A stretch of DNA of 64,000 bases from Cercophora sp. LCS_1 (Eukaryota; Ascomycota; Sordariomycetes; Sordariales; Lasiosphaeriaceae), in assembly GCA_036250225.1 (NCBI GenBank), contig JAPZLL010000012.1, positions 62,001 through 126,000 of the forward strand, in the 5' to 3' direction. Both the position numbers and the translations under genes were made by a program. Below the pieces are notes generated by a model. It was given only the letters and a program-made list of their open reading frames with translations. It ran no database searches and was not told the origin of the DNA. Shown in pieces: positions 34,007 to 45,818 of the stretch; within the stretch, counting starts at the first letter, position 1; each line of letters opens with the position of its first letter.

Positions 34007-35560
34007 TCACCTCGTCGCCTCGGGCTTACTTTCGTCTCCCTTCGCCGTAGGTTCCATTTTAGTAGTTGGGAGGGTTTCGGGCACCGTCTCGGGCACCGCT
34101 GACCCGCTTCCTCTCTTGGTGACCACATCCTGGCTTCCCCGCCGCATTGTCCCAATATCTTGGTGGAAGAGAAGGGTGGGTGTGGCAGCCTGGCTGCCGC
34201 CCCTTTGCCCGTGGTAGTGAACTACCTGAGGCGGAGCTTGACCAGCCTGGGTGCCGAGCAAGTGCTGTGGAAAGGGCTCCAAGTCTTTGCTGGATGTCGA
34301 AAAGGTTGAAACCATGGGTTGGTGGTAACCATTGGTGGCATTGCTAGGCGTGGGTGTGTGGCCAAAATGGTGTTCTGCCTGGGTCGGGGTCCCGACATCG
34401 TTTGGACTGGCTGGACTGTCGGCCAAATGACCCGCAAGGCTGCTAATGCCACCCTCGATATCGCGGAGGAGGCGGACGTAACCTTCCGGAACAAGTCCAC
34501 TTTCTTGCGTCCGGGGATCCATGGCAACGAGCCACCCCAACCCGTGCCTGAACGAAACCCAGATGATCTGGCCCTCTACCAGTGGCAGTTCGTTCTCATT
34601 TTCCCGTTCAAAGTCAAACAGCGCAACCGCCTTGCCGTGCATCTCCTCATCTGGCGACGTGATAGTGAACTGATAGTCCCTAGAGTATCTAGATTCATCC
34701 ACCTCGTGAAACCCCGGTGAAGAGCCCGTGCTTTCTTCGTCCGAATCGGAATGGGGGCCTGCATCCGGATCGGCGTATTGGCGGGGTTGCTGATCAGGAA
34801 TTTGATATGCCCCGCCTTGATGTCTGGCCTCCTCCGCGGGGTACATAACATACTCTCCTCCAGGTCCGTTGGCTTCGGTGCCTTGGTCGACATAGTACCG
34901 CTCGCCACCGTCGCGGCTTGTGCCTGCGTAGTAACCCCTTTCGCGATCAAAGTTATCCGTGTTCAGGATAGAGTCGCTTTGCGTGGTGCTGATGGCCTCG
35001 GCGCTACGGTTCCTCCTATGGCCGTATGTGCCCGACTTATGCTGCCTATGCCGCGAGCTGACAATGGGGCTCTGGAGATCCTCGTCCTCACTCCAAGGCG
35101 GTCCGTCCTGGAACTGCATTGGCGCAAGTGTATGAATCTTGGACCAGCCGTCGCCCCAAGGTTGACTGTCCCATGAGGTCGGAGGGTCCGATAGACGTCG
35201 CTGCTCGCTCGCCGGTGTTGTCATGCCGGAAGGTGGCCGGGAGGACTCCGGCGGAGGCCCATAGTGCATGGGGTGGCCGGGTGGATAGGCAAAGTCCCGC
35301 ACTAGTGCGTAGGGCAGGCTCGAGGGGTAAACGGGAAAGATGTGCGATACCGGGCGTGACCGCGACGGGATCGAGGTTGTCGAGTACTGCGACAGCCGGT
35401 TCTTTGACGCGTGCGACATGGGGCGCGGTAGAGTGCTTCTGCGCGACGGCGGCGAGGTTATGAGCGGCGGCAGCGGGGGGTGTGTCGCGTTGGCTGTCTG
35501 CGTTGTGATTGCTGGTGGTGAAGTTGCTGGAGAGGAGCCTGGCGACATGATTGCCGTCAT
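34007..35560 (-). CDS. SH3-domain protein, Nbp2/Skb5-like
   Basis: A single exon of 517 residues. Residues 1-300 are low in complexity: Ser/Pro-rich (RRSTLPRPMSHASKNRLSQY) and then Asp/Glu/Tyr-rich. One SH3 domain spans about 308-366: GKAVALFDFERENENELPLVEGQ, then WVSFRHGLGWLVAMDP and SGLVPEGYVRLL. The ALYDF-like, GW and PEGYV positions are all present. The tail is Gln/Thr/Gly-rich. The single SH3 with the ALFDFE and ENELPLVEGQII pattern resembles Nbp2 of S. cerevisiae and Skb5 of S. pombe, adaptors of the HOG and PAK kinase pathways; orthology is an inference. A second in-frame Met lies at residue 5. Confidence 0.8.
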   Translation of the reverse strand: MTAIMSPGSSPATSPPAITTQTANATHPPLPPLITSPPSRRSTLPRPMSHASKNRLSQYSTTSIPSRSRPVSHIFPVYPSSLPYALVRDFAYPPGHPMHYGPPPESSRPPSGMTTPASEQRRLSDPPTSWDSQPWGDGWSKIHTLAPMQFQDGPPWSEDEDLQSPIVSSRHRQHKSGTYGHRRNRSAEAISTTQSDSILNTDNFDRERGYYAGTSRDGGERYYVDQGTEANGPGGEYVMYPAEEARHQGGAYQIPDQQPRQYADPDAGPHSDSDEESTGSSPGFHEVDESRYSRDYQFTITSPDEEMHGKAVALFDFERENENELPLVEGQIIWVSFRHGLGWLVAMDPRTQESGLVPEGYVRLLRDIEGGISSLAGHLADSPASPNDVGTPTQAEHHFGHTPTPSNATNGYHQPMVSTFSTSSKDLEPFPQHLLGTQAGQAPPQVVHYHGQRGGSQAATPTLLFHQDIGTMRRGSQDVVTKRGSGSAVPETVPETLPTTKMEPTAKGDESKPEATR

Positions 35561-37540
35561 GGCTGAAGCTGCGAGGACAAATAGCCCGACCTTAGCGTGT
35601 TGCTTGTTTGCGCCGGGGTGCGCTGGGCTGAGTGAGAATTCCTTGTTTGGCCGTCACCGCCCCCCAGTGCGGGCGCCGGGGCTCGAGATCGAGTTGCGGG
35701 CGCTCAGGCCGGCTTCGACACGATCGAGTGTGCGCAACCCGTCTTCCTGGGCTCGCCGGTTGTGAAGACGTCGCAGAGTGGATGCTTGGGTATTTGCGGT
35801 CGGGCGCGCTCCCGTTGTTTGAGGCGTCCGCCAAAAAATGGAGCACTGCGAAGGATTCGAGGGTCGTCGTCCCGTCTTTGGGCCGTTGGGGCTTCACGAG
35901 GCTGTTCACGATCGATCGGGGCCCAGCCGAGCAGATCAGGCCTTGCGAAGCAGCTCGCAGTGGCTCCAAGCCAGAAACGTGTCAGATGAGTGTCGAGAAA
36001 AAAAGAGAAAATAATGGCCGGGCAATTGGCCGGCGAAAAGCTGGCTTTGTGTTGGGTCTCTGGGTTGAAGATGAACCAAGAGGGTGGAGGTGGAGTCAGT
36101 GAAGGTTGCTGGTTGTTGGAGGGGAGGGAGCGCCAGGCGACCATCCAGAACAGCCAAGCGGCCAGGCCCAAAAGGATGGTCGGGCGGCTGGGCGGGCACA
36201 GCTTCTCTAAGCGCGCTGCCGCAGAACCAAACACCCTGGGCGGACAATTGTCGTCCACTCGCTCGAATCACCGTGCGGATCCGTCTTTATGGCTACACAC
36301 AATGGCGAATCGAGGATCGAGACGCTGGGGGCCGGAAGCGTCTCGCACGCTTCCTCTCCCACCTCACTCCTGCCATCCCAAGTTTCCCTCGGCAACGGCG
36401 ACCTCAACCAGAATCAGTCTCTGACTGCCTCCTGCCATACCTATCCCGCTGCTGTCTACAGATTACGGGGCAAGAGCCCTACTTCCGATGCCGTTCGTTG
36501 TTGGTTGGCGATGCATGTAAAAAGACGACCCCCGCAGGGTTCCGCTTACAAGTCCGTCGCCTTAGCACTGTGTTATCTGATTGGAGAATTCTGCCCCTTC
36601 GTTATGTCTGTTGGTGCGAGTTCCGCTGGCGCCACCACTCTGGCAACCAGTCTCTGGATGTGTGTCCGTCAGCAGCGGAACCGGCCTTTAGGTTGAAACA
36701 AATGTCGCAATCCGAGCGAATATGATCCCGCCAAGGTACATCGACCGCGGCAAGCAGGAAGGTATAAACGGGGTCTGAGGGAAAGGAGGGGTTGCTTTCT
36801 TCGATCGCCTTCCCCTCCCCCACACACAGCTCTCTCTTGCTGGTCGATCATTGGGATGTTCTCGATTCCATCCAGTGCGGCGCTCAATGTCTGGGACACA
36901 TTTGGACACGGCACAGTCTTTTACTTCATCGGATCAAATCACTACCAAGTTCCCGGGTCCGGTAGATGAACGGTAAAATGGGCGATGCGCAACCCTTGGT
37001 TAAACAATGAATCGATGGACTTTTTGTGTCTGGGGCCGAGAACAGTGTGACAGCCAACCTCGAAGCTTGGCAATTGGGAGGACTGAAGTGGGGCTCAGAT
37101 TGACCAGATGAAGGCGGTAAATCCAGGCAAAATTACGAACTTGGATCCACTTTAGCGAACCTCAAAAGCTTTGCTAGAACATCAACCAGACACGCAGAAA
37201 CCACTCCCCAACACCTAATCTTCGTCTGCCTGTCCAGGGCTTTCGTGGAGCAGAAGAAGTGACAGTGCAGGACACTTTCTCGGAGCAGGTAAATTCTACC
37301 CCCCACCCAACCTCCTATGCCAACATGAACATGATGAACTCTTTTATTGGAGCTGTCTTACGCCTGCTTTGCCTGGCAAGTGGTGACAAACTTTATTACG
37401 CTATTTACTTCTGATTGAATCCTTGCTTCATTGCCGATGACTTAACATATCTTGGAGCCCGAACACCGTGAGCTGACTTCCCGCGCAGCAGGTCTGCAAA
37501 TACCATTTCATTTCACTACGACAGATCGGAGACAACACCC
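35561..37540. other. Long divergent intergenic region between the SH3 gene and ssu72
   Basis: About 2 kb. One ATG-initiated open frame of 135 codons exists (36289-36696, plus strand), but it lacks motifs and splice support. No gene can be supported. Confidence 0.5.
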
Positions 37541-38369
37541 ATGGATGACGCAGCTGCGTCCGTAAGCGCAGCGGGCGCCTCCCAAAATGGGCAGAACAGT
37601 GATCCAGGGGCCTTCAAGCTCAAGTTCTGCACCGTGTGTGCTAGTAACCAGAACAGGTATGTTGAATTGTGACAGATCGTCGTCAGTAAACCTAATCAGC
37701 CCTTGTTTTAGATCAATGGAGGGTCATCTTCGACTTGCCCAGGCAAATTACCCCGTGATTTCATTTGGCACCGGCTCTCTTGTCCGGCTTCCTGGGCCAA
37801 CCATATCGCAACCTAATGTCTACAAGTTCAACGATACATCATATGACAGCATCTACCGTGAGTTGGAGGCTAAGGATCCACGATTGTATCGGGCAAACGG
37901 ATTGCTCAATATGCTGGGTCGGAACCGTGGCATCAAATGGGGCCCGGAGCGCTGGCAGGATTGGCAAGTCGGGATGCCACGCACGACGCATGAGAAGGAC
38001 AGAGGGAGCGAGGGTATGGAAGGTGGCGTAGCAGATATCGTGATAACCTGTGAGGAGCGATGCTGGGACGCTGTCATTGATGATCTCCTGAACCGCGGGT
38101 CACCTCTCAACAGACCAGTCCACGTTATCAACATTGACATCAAAGACAACCACGAAGAAGCCTCGATCGGAGGAGGGGCTATCGTCGACCTCGCAGATTC
38201 ACTGAATAAGATTGCCGCCGAAGAGAGGGAGAAGATTGGCGCAGCAGCCTTTGATAGTGGGAGCGGATCAGGACGATCAGGTTTCGACGAACGTGTTCCT
38301 GACGTTTTAGCTGAGTGGCAGGAAAGATGGCCAAATCTTCCTTGTACTTGGACTTTGGCTTGGTTTTGA
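37541..38369 (+). CDS. ssu72: RNA polymerase II CTD phosphatase Ssu72
   Basis: Two exons, 37541-37656 and 37712-38369, give 257 residues. The intron (GTATGT...TTTTAG) splits the Arg codon of the catalytic loop. The spliced sequence reads FCTVCASNQNRSMEGH, giving the C33-x5-R39-S signature of Ssu72. Later landmarks are SFGTGSLVRLPGP, YKFNDTSYDSIY, LLNMLGRNRGIKWGPERWQDW, VADIVITCEERCWDAVIDDL and HVINIDIKDNHEEA. The protein ends LAEWQERWPNLPCTWTLAWF. The enzyme dephosphorylates Ser5-P (and Ser7-P) of the polymerase II CTD within the cleavage-polyadenylation factor, in the nucleus. The N-terminal 24 residues are an Ala/Ser/Gln-rich extension relative to yeast. Confidence 0.96.
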
Positions 38370-40024
38370 AATGGCGCAGCATGTATTGGGCGTTTGTTTT
38401 TTTGGCGCAAAGATGGGAAGTCATGGGAAGATACCATTTGCTTTTGGGATTTGGGTTCACTTTCTTCCTGGTGGTAACCAGGGCCAAGGCGGGAGGCTTG
38501 ATGGCACAAAATTTCTACTGGTTTTGAGACTTGTCACTTGTTGTAGCGTTCTCCTGTTGCATGTGCAACGGCTTTCCGGTTCCTCAGCCGGCGTCATCGT
38601 CCCAGCTGAAAACCAGGCTGGCAGCCGACGCTAAGCTTAAAGTCCCGACGAGAACGCGGGGAACGCCTCACTTGAGAAACCGGCAGTTCTGAACGGCTTC
38701 AAGTTGGACGGATGAACCGCTGATGACTCGCAGCAAAACGAAACTGACTCGGGTTCTAGAATCAATGCGGAAGATGAAAACTTGCGGGATGTGCCGAGAT
38801 AACTCAAGAAGCCTCATCGACATGAATTTACCCGAAGTACGGATTATCAAACAACCAAATCTGGGGAATATGCGGTCCTCTGTCAATGCGAGATGAACAC
38901 CTAATGAGCCGTTGTGAGGAAGGTTGCGGCCAAAACCGAGCAGCCCCCAAAACCGCGCATCAACGTTCGTAAAAAAAAACCCGTTGGACTAAAAAAGGGG
39001 GGGCGCCTGTCGAGGACCACACGAGACCAGACATCCTGGTCAACTTTGTTCTCTTCTAAAATTGTTCCTGGGGCATAAAAGTGTGGCTGCAGTGCCGACT
39101 ATCTCGCTACGCTTTGGCATTGTCCGTTTTAACTGTGTTGTTCCTGTGTGGTCGTGGTCGCGTGGTTGAGCGAGAGGCCGTGCTATGAAAAGGGGCTGCC
39201 CTCTTTTTGTCTTGAGGTTGTCTTTGTGGTGGTGATGACGGTTGCCTTGTTCAAATTGACTTGCTGTCCCCGTTGCACCTTTCAGCTGCTCCATGTTCCC
39301 GCCAACCCGTTCCTGCTGTAGCGCGCGACTAACGGTGGACAAGGAAATTGCTTGCCCCGACAGCCCCGGCAGGTGCAGCGGGAGCCCAATCGCCACTCGG
39401 CCTGGATCTTACGCCCCTGGCGATCCAGCACCCATTTCGACCCCTCGCAATTCGGCCCACCCAGAATCCGCCCAGAAAATCCACCAAAAGACAGTGATAA
39501 GCAACAACTCTCAGGCCGCAGGCAACTGATACTTGCCGAGCACTACACATTCATATCGGCCATTTGCACTCTTCCCTGGCGTACCTCCCCGCCAGATCTG
39601 CATTCTGACCTTTGCGACAGGCCTGGATCTGGGTCGTCTCGATTGACATCGACTTGGCACAGGCGGCTGCGAGGCGCACCGAGAAGAAAAACGTGCCGCC
39701 CCAAAAAGCCACGCCGAGTTTGGCCTCTTACGACTGGCTGGCCCCTGCCACCGGCGGTCCTCCCAATCCTAGCCGCCAGAAGGGGGTCCCCGTTGGCTGC
39801 GCGTTTCATGCTGTGACAACAGCGCCGACCGTTGCACGCCGCACAAGACAGTTCCTCGTTTTCCGCCGTTCACTCAACCTCCACGTCGTCATCCAGACCT
39901 GATCGGAATCGGTCGCTTTCTGTCGCACCTGTCCAAGCTTCGAGTCGCGACCGAGACCGACAACATCGACGTCGCGCCGCGCTTGCGTTGACACCCTCGA
40001 TCCGGTCCTCGAGTCCCCAAAACC
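38370..40024. other. Intergenic region and probable long 5' leader of spa2
   Basis: About 1.65 kb. Purine- and pyrimidine-skewed stretches are present near 38970-39010. Several short open frames were seen, none convincing. Confidence 0.5.
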
Positions 40025-42957
40025 ATGAATGGCCGAAATGCACCTTTGTCACCTGTCTCTCTAGGCGGTAGCGAATGGTCTTATCCGCCTCCTGACAAGG
40101 ACGCAGCGTATCCCAACAACCGCGGTCAACTCATTACTCCACCAGACTCTGCAGGAGCTCCCCAGGCTATGAATGGGGGCTTCCCACCCGGCCCGAGGAG
40201 CGTCGGCGCGCCCTCGCCGCCACCCTCGATCGGCCGGTCCAGTGCCACAACCTTGTATGCGAGGAGCGAGAGCGGGAGGAGCCCGAGCCAGCAGGTCGAA
40301 AACCAGGAGCTTGTGCTCTCGGAGCATTATGTGTCACTCAAGCGGTACCTCTCGGCCACCTCACGCGACGGCAACCCGAAACCTCCACCGAATAAGGCTC
40401 GAGACAAGCTGCAGCGCCTTACTGGGGTCCAATTCCTCGAGCTCAGCACGGATGTCTATGATGAACTGAAGAGGAGGGAGCTGGCAGCTAGAAGACCGCC
40501 CAACGCTCCCCCGGGCTCTGGTCCTCCCGACTTTCTCTTGCCCGAAGAAAACTTCCATCCAAAACGAAACCAGGCGAGACAGAAACTCTCCTCCCTTGGG
40601 TCACCGCGGTTTCGAGATCTCGCTACTGATGTGTTTTGCGAATTGGAACGCCGATACCCACGATTCGCGGCTGGCGACATTCCACGTGTTGGGAGCCCCA
40701 TGTCCATTCGACGACCGCCGAGCCGATCGCAGACACCTGTCAGCGGTATGAATGGAGGCTTTCCCCCGAGGGGGCAGAGCCGTAGACGCCCTTCTGAAGC
40801 CAGCTCAATACGAAGCGCTCGCGGGGTCCCAACGCCGGTGAGTGGTGGCGGATTCGGGGTGCCGCCCTCGCCGGGGCTGCCGAATGGTGATTATAGTAGG
40901 CCGACACAAAAGCAATTTCAGAGCAATACCATTGTTCCGAACAAGAGCACAATGGTGGAAGAGGATGATGAGCCTGTTAGCCCTCTGAGTCCGAACAATG
41001 GCGACCTCGCCGACAACTACAGCCCTCTTCCTCTAGGAAGGGTCGATACAAATCAAGAGAACCAACGGAGCGTAGAGACATCTGAGGTTGGTGTTCTTCC
41101 ATTGAAGCATGATAGTGCATCCAAACTAACTGTATGCAGGCCGACAAGAAGATGATCGATGACTACGAACAGCAAATCCGGGAGCTCCGCGGGAAGATTG
41201 ATGAGCTCGAGGATTCAATGAAGAGGAAAAACGACGAATTGAATGATGTATTAGATGGCGAGCGCTCGAGAGCGTCTGCTGCGAACATGGAGAAGAAAGA
41301 ATGGGAGGATGGTCGTACCAGGTTGGAAAATCAGCTTGCAGATGCACAGGACCTTGGTGATTCTTTGCAGAGGGAGTTGGAGCAGGTCAAAGATGACTTG
41401 GAAAGGGCCAGGGACGATACCGACCGAGTCAAAGACGACCACGCGCGCGAGATCCGGGATCTCCGGGAACAACTTGAAGACGCCCGGCGATCTGGTGCCA
41501 ACATGGCACCGAACAACCCGTCAAGCCCAGAGCTTGAAAGAGAGAATCAGGAACTAAGGGAATCCTTGCGAGAACAACAAGAAGTGACGGAAGAAGTTCG
41601 ACGCGAGGCCCAAGAGTTCCTCCGAGAAATGAGGATGTTATCACAGCAAAGTGGGGCAACTTGGGAGAGACAGGCAGAGTTGGAGAAGACAATCGAGTCT
41701 TTGGAGTCGGAAGTGCGCGACTGGCGTAATCGCTATGTCCGCACCAAGACGCAGCTGCGCAACATGAGGGCTTCGTCACTTGGCCTGACGATAGAACAGG
41801 ACGCCGGCAAATACGTGCGGGAGAAGGGATTTACGCAGGAAAACGGGTTGGTGAAGGACGTCAACGTCACCAAATTTCAGATTGCGATTGATGAGCTTCT
41901 CCAGCGGGCACGTGTCGACGATCCAGAGCGAGCGATTGACTCGATGAAGGCGGTTGTTGTCAGCGTCCGACGGATTACCAAGGATATCGATGATTCGGCG
42001 CCAAACAGCGAGGATGTGCTTCAAGAGCAAGCCAAGCTCAAGTCACGGGTATCATCGACAGCCAACAATCTCATCACGGCATCCAAGAACTTTGCCAATT
42101 CCGCGGGCATCTCCCCAGTATCGCTCCTGGACGCTGCAGCTTCCCATCTCGTGGCTGCTGTCGTCGAACTTCTACGAACCGTCAAGATACGATCGACCCC
42201 AGCAGGCGAGCTAGAAGACGATGACGATGGGACCGTCACTCCCGTCGATTCGACCGGCTTCTTCTCGCCAAGGAGCAATGGGCAAAGCCAAGTGTCAAGC
42301 GCCACATCGATTCAAGAGTCTCTACCACCGCCCCCACCGTTCCAAGGACTGGGTCGTGGCCGCATGAGTGTGGACTCTTCAACATACAGCCCAGTGAGCT
42401 CACCGCGGGAATCGTACTCGACCAAGCGTCCCATGTCTCGTGGGCTCGGTAACGGAGCGGTCAACGGAAATGGGATGGGCTATGGTGGACTTGGCAAAGC
42501 GCTCCCTCCTGCTCCTAACGGTCCATACGGCGGACGTCAGCAGAGCGACAGGACGGAGGACCTCAAGATCTATCTCGAGGACCAGACAGCTGTACTGGTG
42601 CAGACTATACAGAATCTGGTGCAGCTGATTCGCAGCGACGCCGATATCGACCAGGTCACAGAGGAGATCAACACCATTGCCGACGTGGTGGGACAGGTGG
42701 TGTCGGAGACGGAAGCGATCGGTCCCAGCGGCGCAGAGCTTGTCCGGCGGTTGTCGTCCTGCCGCGACCGGCTGATGGAGGCCGGGAAGAGAGGCCGAGA
42801 CCTGGCGGCCGAAGGCAAAGACACCAACAGCCGCGAGTGGCGCATGTGGACGCAGACGTTGCCGCCGATCGCGTTCGAGATCGCTAGAGAGACTAAGGAG
42901 CTCGTCCAGCGTGTAGACCAACTAGCCATGAATGACGGCGATGACGACTTTGCATGA
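40025..42957 (+). CDS. spa2: Cell polarity scaffold Spa2 (polarisome)
   Basis: Two exons, 40025-41086 and 41140-42957, give 959 residues. The intron has a weak GTTGGT donor, an ACTAAC branch and a TGCAG acceptor; it removes a frame break and joins ETSE to ADKKMIDDY. Two Spa2 homology (SHD/GIT) repeats lie near residues 118-145 and 182-210: NKARDKLQRLTGVQFLELST with DVYDELKRR, and QARQKLSSLGSPRFRDLATD with VFCELERR. A coiled coil covers about 360-590 (DDYEQQIRELRGKIDELEDS). The C-terminal domain (EDLKIYLEDQTAVLVQTIQN onward) matches the conserved Spa2 end, and the protein finishes NDGDDDFA. Spa2 organises Bni1, Pea2 and MAP-kinase components at hyphal tips and septa. Confidence 0.94.
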
Positions 42958-44285
42958 TGATGAGGGCATATAGAGACGGGTCCACAGGCACGCGTGGACA
43001 TGGCGATGCAACCGCGGTTACGAGCATGTCATTTTACCAACCAACCTTCTGTTGTTTCACTTCGCTTTGATACCCATCATAGCCCTTGTTTTTTTTCTTT
43101 GGGTTCTACTGTTGTCCTTTTTTCGGCTTGGTGGACTGTGGGATGCCTGTTCCGGTTCTTGCCTGGAGTTCTTCGATTTTTCAAGCTACTGGCCAGGGGT
43201 CGGTTGGCTGACGTTCGGTGCGTCAAGGAGAGCTGGGCAAGGTACGATAGACGTGTAGTAGTTGGCAGACGACCTGATCGGTCTTGGCGCAGGAGGGGAG
43301 CGAGAGATCATTCTTCGGGGAGTTTATAAGTTTATAAAAATAATGTCTGGTCTATCGCACATCCAGAGCGAACATGCAAGGTTGGTTGTTGTCCCCAAAA
43401 ACTCGTTCCTGATCTGGCAACTTCCATCAGTCTTCTGGGTTCTTCCCAAAGAAACAGTGCATGACCACAGTCCGTCACACTGGTGCCAACCAGGGTTTGC
43501 AGGGAATGATCAGACCAGTGACTGGTAGCGTCCATGGTCTCCAATCACCGCCCTGGGAAGGAGCACCGGGTCTGTCCCGCGACGGCCGGCAGTGAGGTCT
43601 GAGCACGCACGCTCTGTGCCGTTCCGACCCCTCAAGCATTTCTAGTGTCGCCCATTACCATTTTGTCGCAAGTGGGTCCCCACAGGGTGCGAGGAAGCGA
43701 ACGGCCTCACGAAATCGGCTACCCTCGCTCGATCCTTCCTCGACCCAAGCGAGACGCAATCCACAAATGTTGCGCGGGTTCCAACTTTGCTCTTGTGACT
43801 GCAAGCCTCCCCCGTCCTCGCCAGAGTCTTGGTCCCATCTTCAGCCGCATCATGATCCCATTGTCCACGAATCACGCCCGTCTTCACCACGCACAACGGC
43901 CGTGCTCATGCTCGTTAATTCCTGGCCCCCCTGAAGACAGATGCACGCAAGGCCGGCAACCCTTTTTGCGCCATCAATGCCACCAAGCAGGGGGCTTTCG
44001 TGCCGTGTTTTTTATGAGATGGGTTTCCCGCCCCATGTCTCATGGTGGTAGCACAACGTCGCGCTCCCGCGCTGAAAACTGAAAAGCGCCCGATCCCCAG
44101 GTGTTAGCATCGCGCCTTGTCCCCTTTTAACCGTCCCGCTCCACCGTCGCGGTTTTCCTGTGGTGATCATCTTCTTGGCTTTCCCCCGATCGCCTCCGTC
44201 TCCCCACCCAGGTGATCTTGGACATCTGGGTTTGGCCTCGTGAATAACCTCACGACTTCGTGGGAGACGGTATCAGCCGTTCAAC
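42958..44285. other. Intergenic region between spa2 and the MARVEL gene
   Basis: About 1.3 kb. Only short open frames are present, and no tRNA or other RNA gene was recognised. Confidence 0.55.
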
Positions 44286-45527
44286 ATGTCGTACTCTGCG
44301 CAACGGCCTCGGGGCCGGGAACACATTCCCCTTTTCCCTAAAGGGTGGATTGCCATCCGCATTGTGCAGCTTGTGCTCGCGGTGCTCGTCTTGGGCCTTT
44401 CCGCCTATGGGATTGCCATGTTTCCGACGTCTGGCAATGTCTACATTCTCGTGGTGGTGAGCTTGGACGCTTGAGGTGTATCTCACACTGTTGACTTACA
44501 AGATCCAGGGCATAATGACTCTCATCACCTCGGCCTACCACATCATCTGCGAGTATGCTGCGCCTAAACTTTACAACTACTGGGCTGTCCTTGGACTCGA
44601 CATCTTCCTTGTCATCATGTGGCTCGCCTCCTTTGCCCTCCTCGCCTCCGAAGTCTCGATCTTGTACTACTACCTCCACGGCTTCGACAGCTATCTCTAT
44701 AGAGGCTACGTCGACTATTCCTCTTCTGTTCCAGCCTGCCTCGCTGTCGCTGCAGCCCTCGGCGGTGTCGAGTTGTAAGCCATCCTCTCCCGCACTTATC
44801 CTACCCTATCTAACCTTCCAGCGTCCTCCACATCGCCTCCCTCGCAGTTCACGGCGTCCGTCTCCATCGACATCGCGCTGCAGGCCTGCACTGCACCCCA
44901 GGGGCACCACGAACCTTCCCAACCTCCAACGTCACCACGACGGCAACCTCGATGCCCGGAGTAGAGAAGAACCACCCCCAACACTACGCCCAACCATTCC
45001 CGCCGACCCAGCCACTGGCGCCATTCCCGCCGACCCAACCACTGGCGCCATTCCCGCCGACCCAACCGCTGGCACCATTCCCGCCGACCCAACCGCTGGC
45101 ACCATACCCTCCCACCCAACCGTTACAACCATACCCAGCCACGCAACCACTCCAACCATATCCCCCAACTCAACCACTCAACTACTACCCCCAGCAACAG
45201 CAGCAGGCCCTAGCGCCGCAACAATACCCCGGGTACGCGCCGCAGCAGGGCCAGGTCCCAATTCCCATAAACTCAACCGGCGGGAGTTATCCTCTTGCCC
45301 AACAGCTGCCGCAGCAATACTACCAACAAGGCGCCGCAGTGCCGTTATTTTCACAAAATACAGGCGGCAGCACACCCGCGCAGAGTCCACAGGACCAAGT
45401 TCAGCAACAACAACAACAACAACAACAACAACCTCTTCCAACACAACTCCAACAGCCAAAGGAAGTGGAACAACCTTCAAGCACGGAGTTGCCTGCGTCG
45501 CAGGTTCAGCCCCAACAGCAGCAGTGA
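44286..45527 (+). CDS. MARVEL-domain integral membrane protein with a repeat tail
   Basis: Three exons, 44286-44456, 44509-44774 and 44822-45527, give 380 residues. Both introns are canonical (GTGAGC...TCCAG; GTAAGC...TTCCAG). Four hydrophobic helices are visible: IRIVQLVLAVLVLGLSAYGIA, VVGIMTLITSAYHIICEYAA, YWAVLGLDIFLVIMWLASFA and CLAVAAALGGVEFVLHIASL. This matches the MARVEL fold. A loop contains YLHGFDSYLYRGYVDY. The C-terminal 230 residues are a hydrophilic tail with tandem FPPTQPLAP/YPPTQPLQP units and then a polyglutamine run. The family acts in membrane apposition, eisosomes and vesicle traffic; the exact role here is unknown. It lies directly downstream of spa2 on the same strand. 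Confidence 0.85.
44993..45182 (+). repeat. About seven tandem 27-bp coding units (PFPPTQPLA)
   Basis: The early units are almost identical (CCATTCCCGCCGACCCAACC then a CTGGC-type end). Later units drift to YPPTQPLQP and YPATQPLQP. All keep the reading frame of the MARVEL protein tail. Confidence 0.85.
45401..45433 (+). repeat. (CAA)n trinucleotide repeat encoding polyglutamine
   Basis: About ten CAA codons in the MARVEL protein tail, between QDQVQ and PLPTQ. Confidence 0.9.
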
Positions 45528-45818
45528 GATATCGTTTTGGTTTTGGGTTTGTTTGAAACGGAGAAATTATCGGATCAGAAAATACCCCCAGTGTGAGTTT
45601 GTTGTTATATCTGTGATATTCTCCCTTGATGTATCCATTGGAGCAAGGGCGTTTGGGGATTTGAATTGGGAATGTAAAATGGTAAACGGTAACGAATATG
45701 CAAGGGAAAATCGGGGACATAGGCTTTTATGAACGCAAGATATATATATTTCATTTTCACATATTTCTTTCGCCAAGTGAAACGGTATATTCGGACGTTA
45801 ACTACTCCAAAAGAGCTT

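Noticed and set aside
36289..36696. ATG-initiated 135-codon frame between the SH3 gene and ssu72
   Set aside because: No motif, no splice-site support and an unremarkable composition; it could be chance in a 2-kb divergent promoter.
43620..43760. Possible tRNA or structured RNA in the spa2-MARVEL spacer
   Set aside because: No A- or B-box pair and no cloverleaf could be drawn.
44555..45556. 333-codon alternative-frame open frame over the MARVEL gene with IPADPT repeats
   Set aside because: The repeats are the +1 reading of the PPTQPLA array. The spliced MARVEL frame explains the sequence and has membrane helices.
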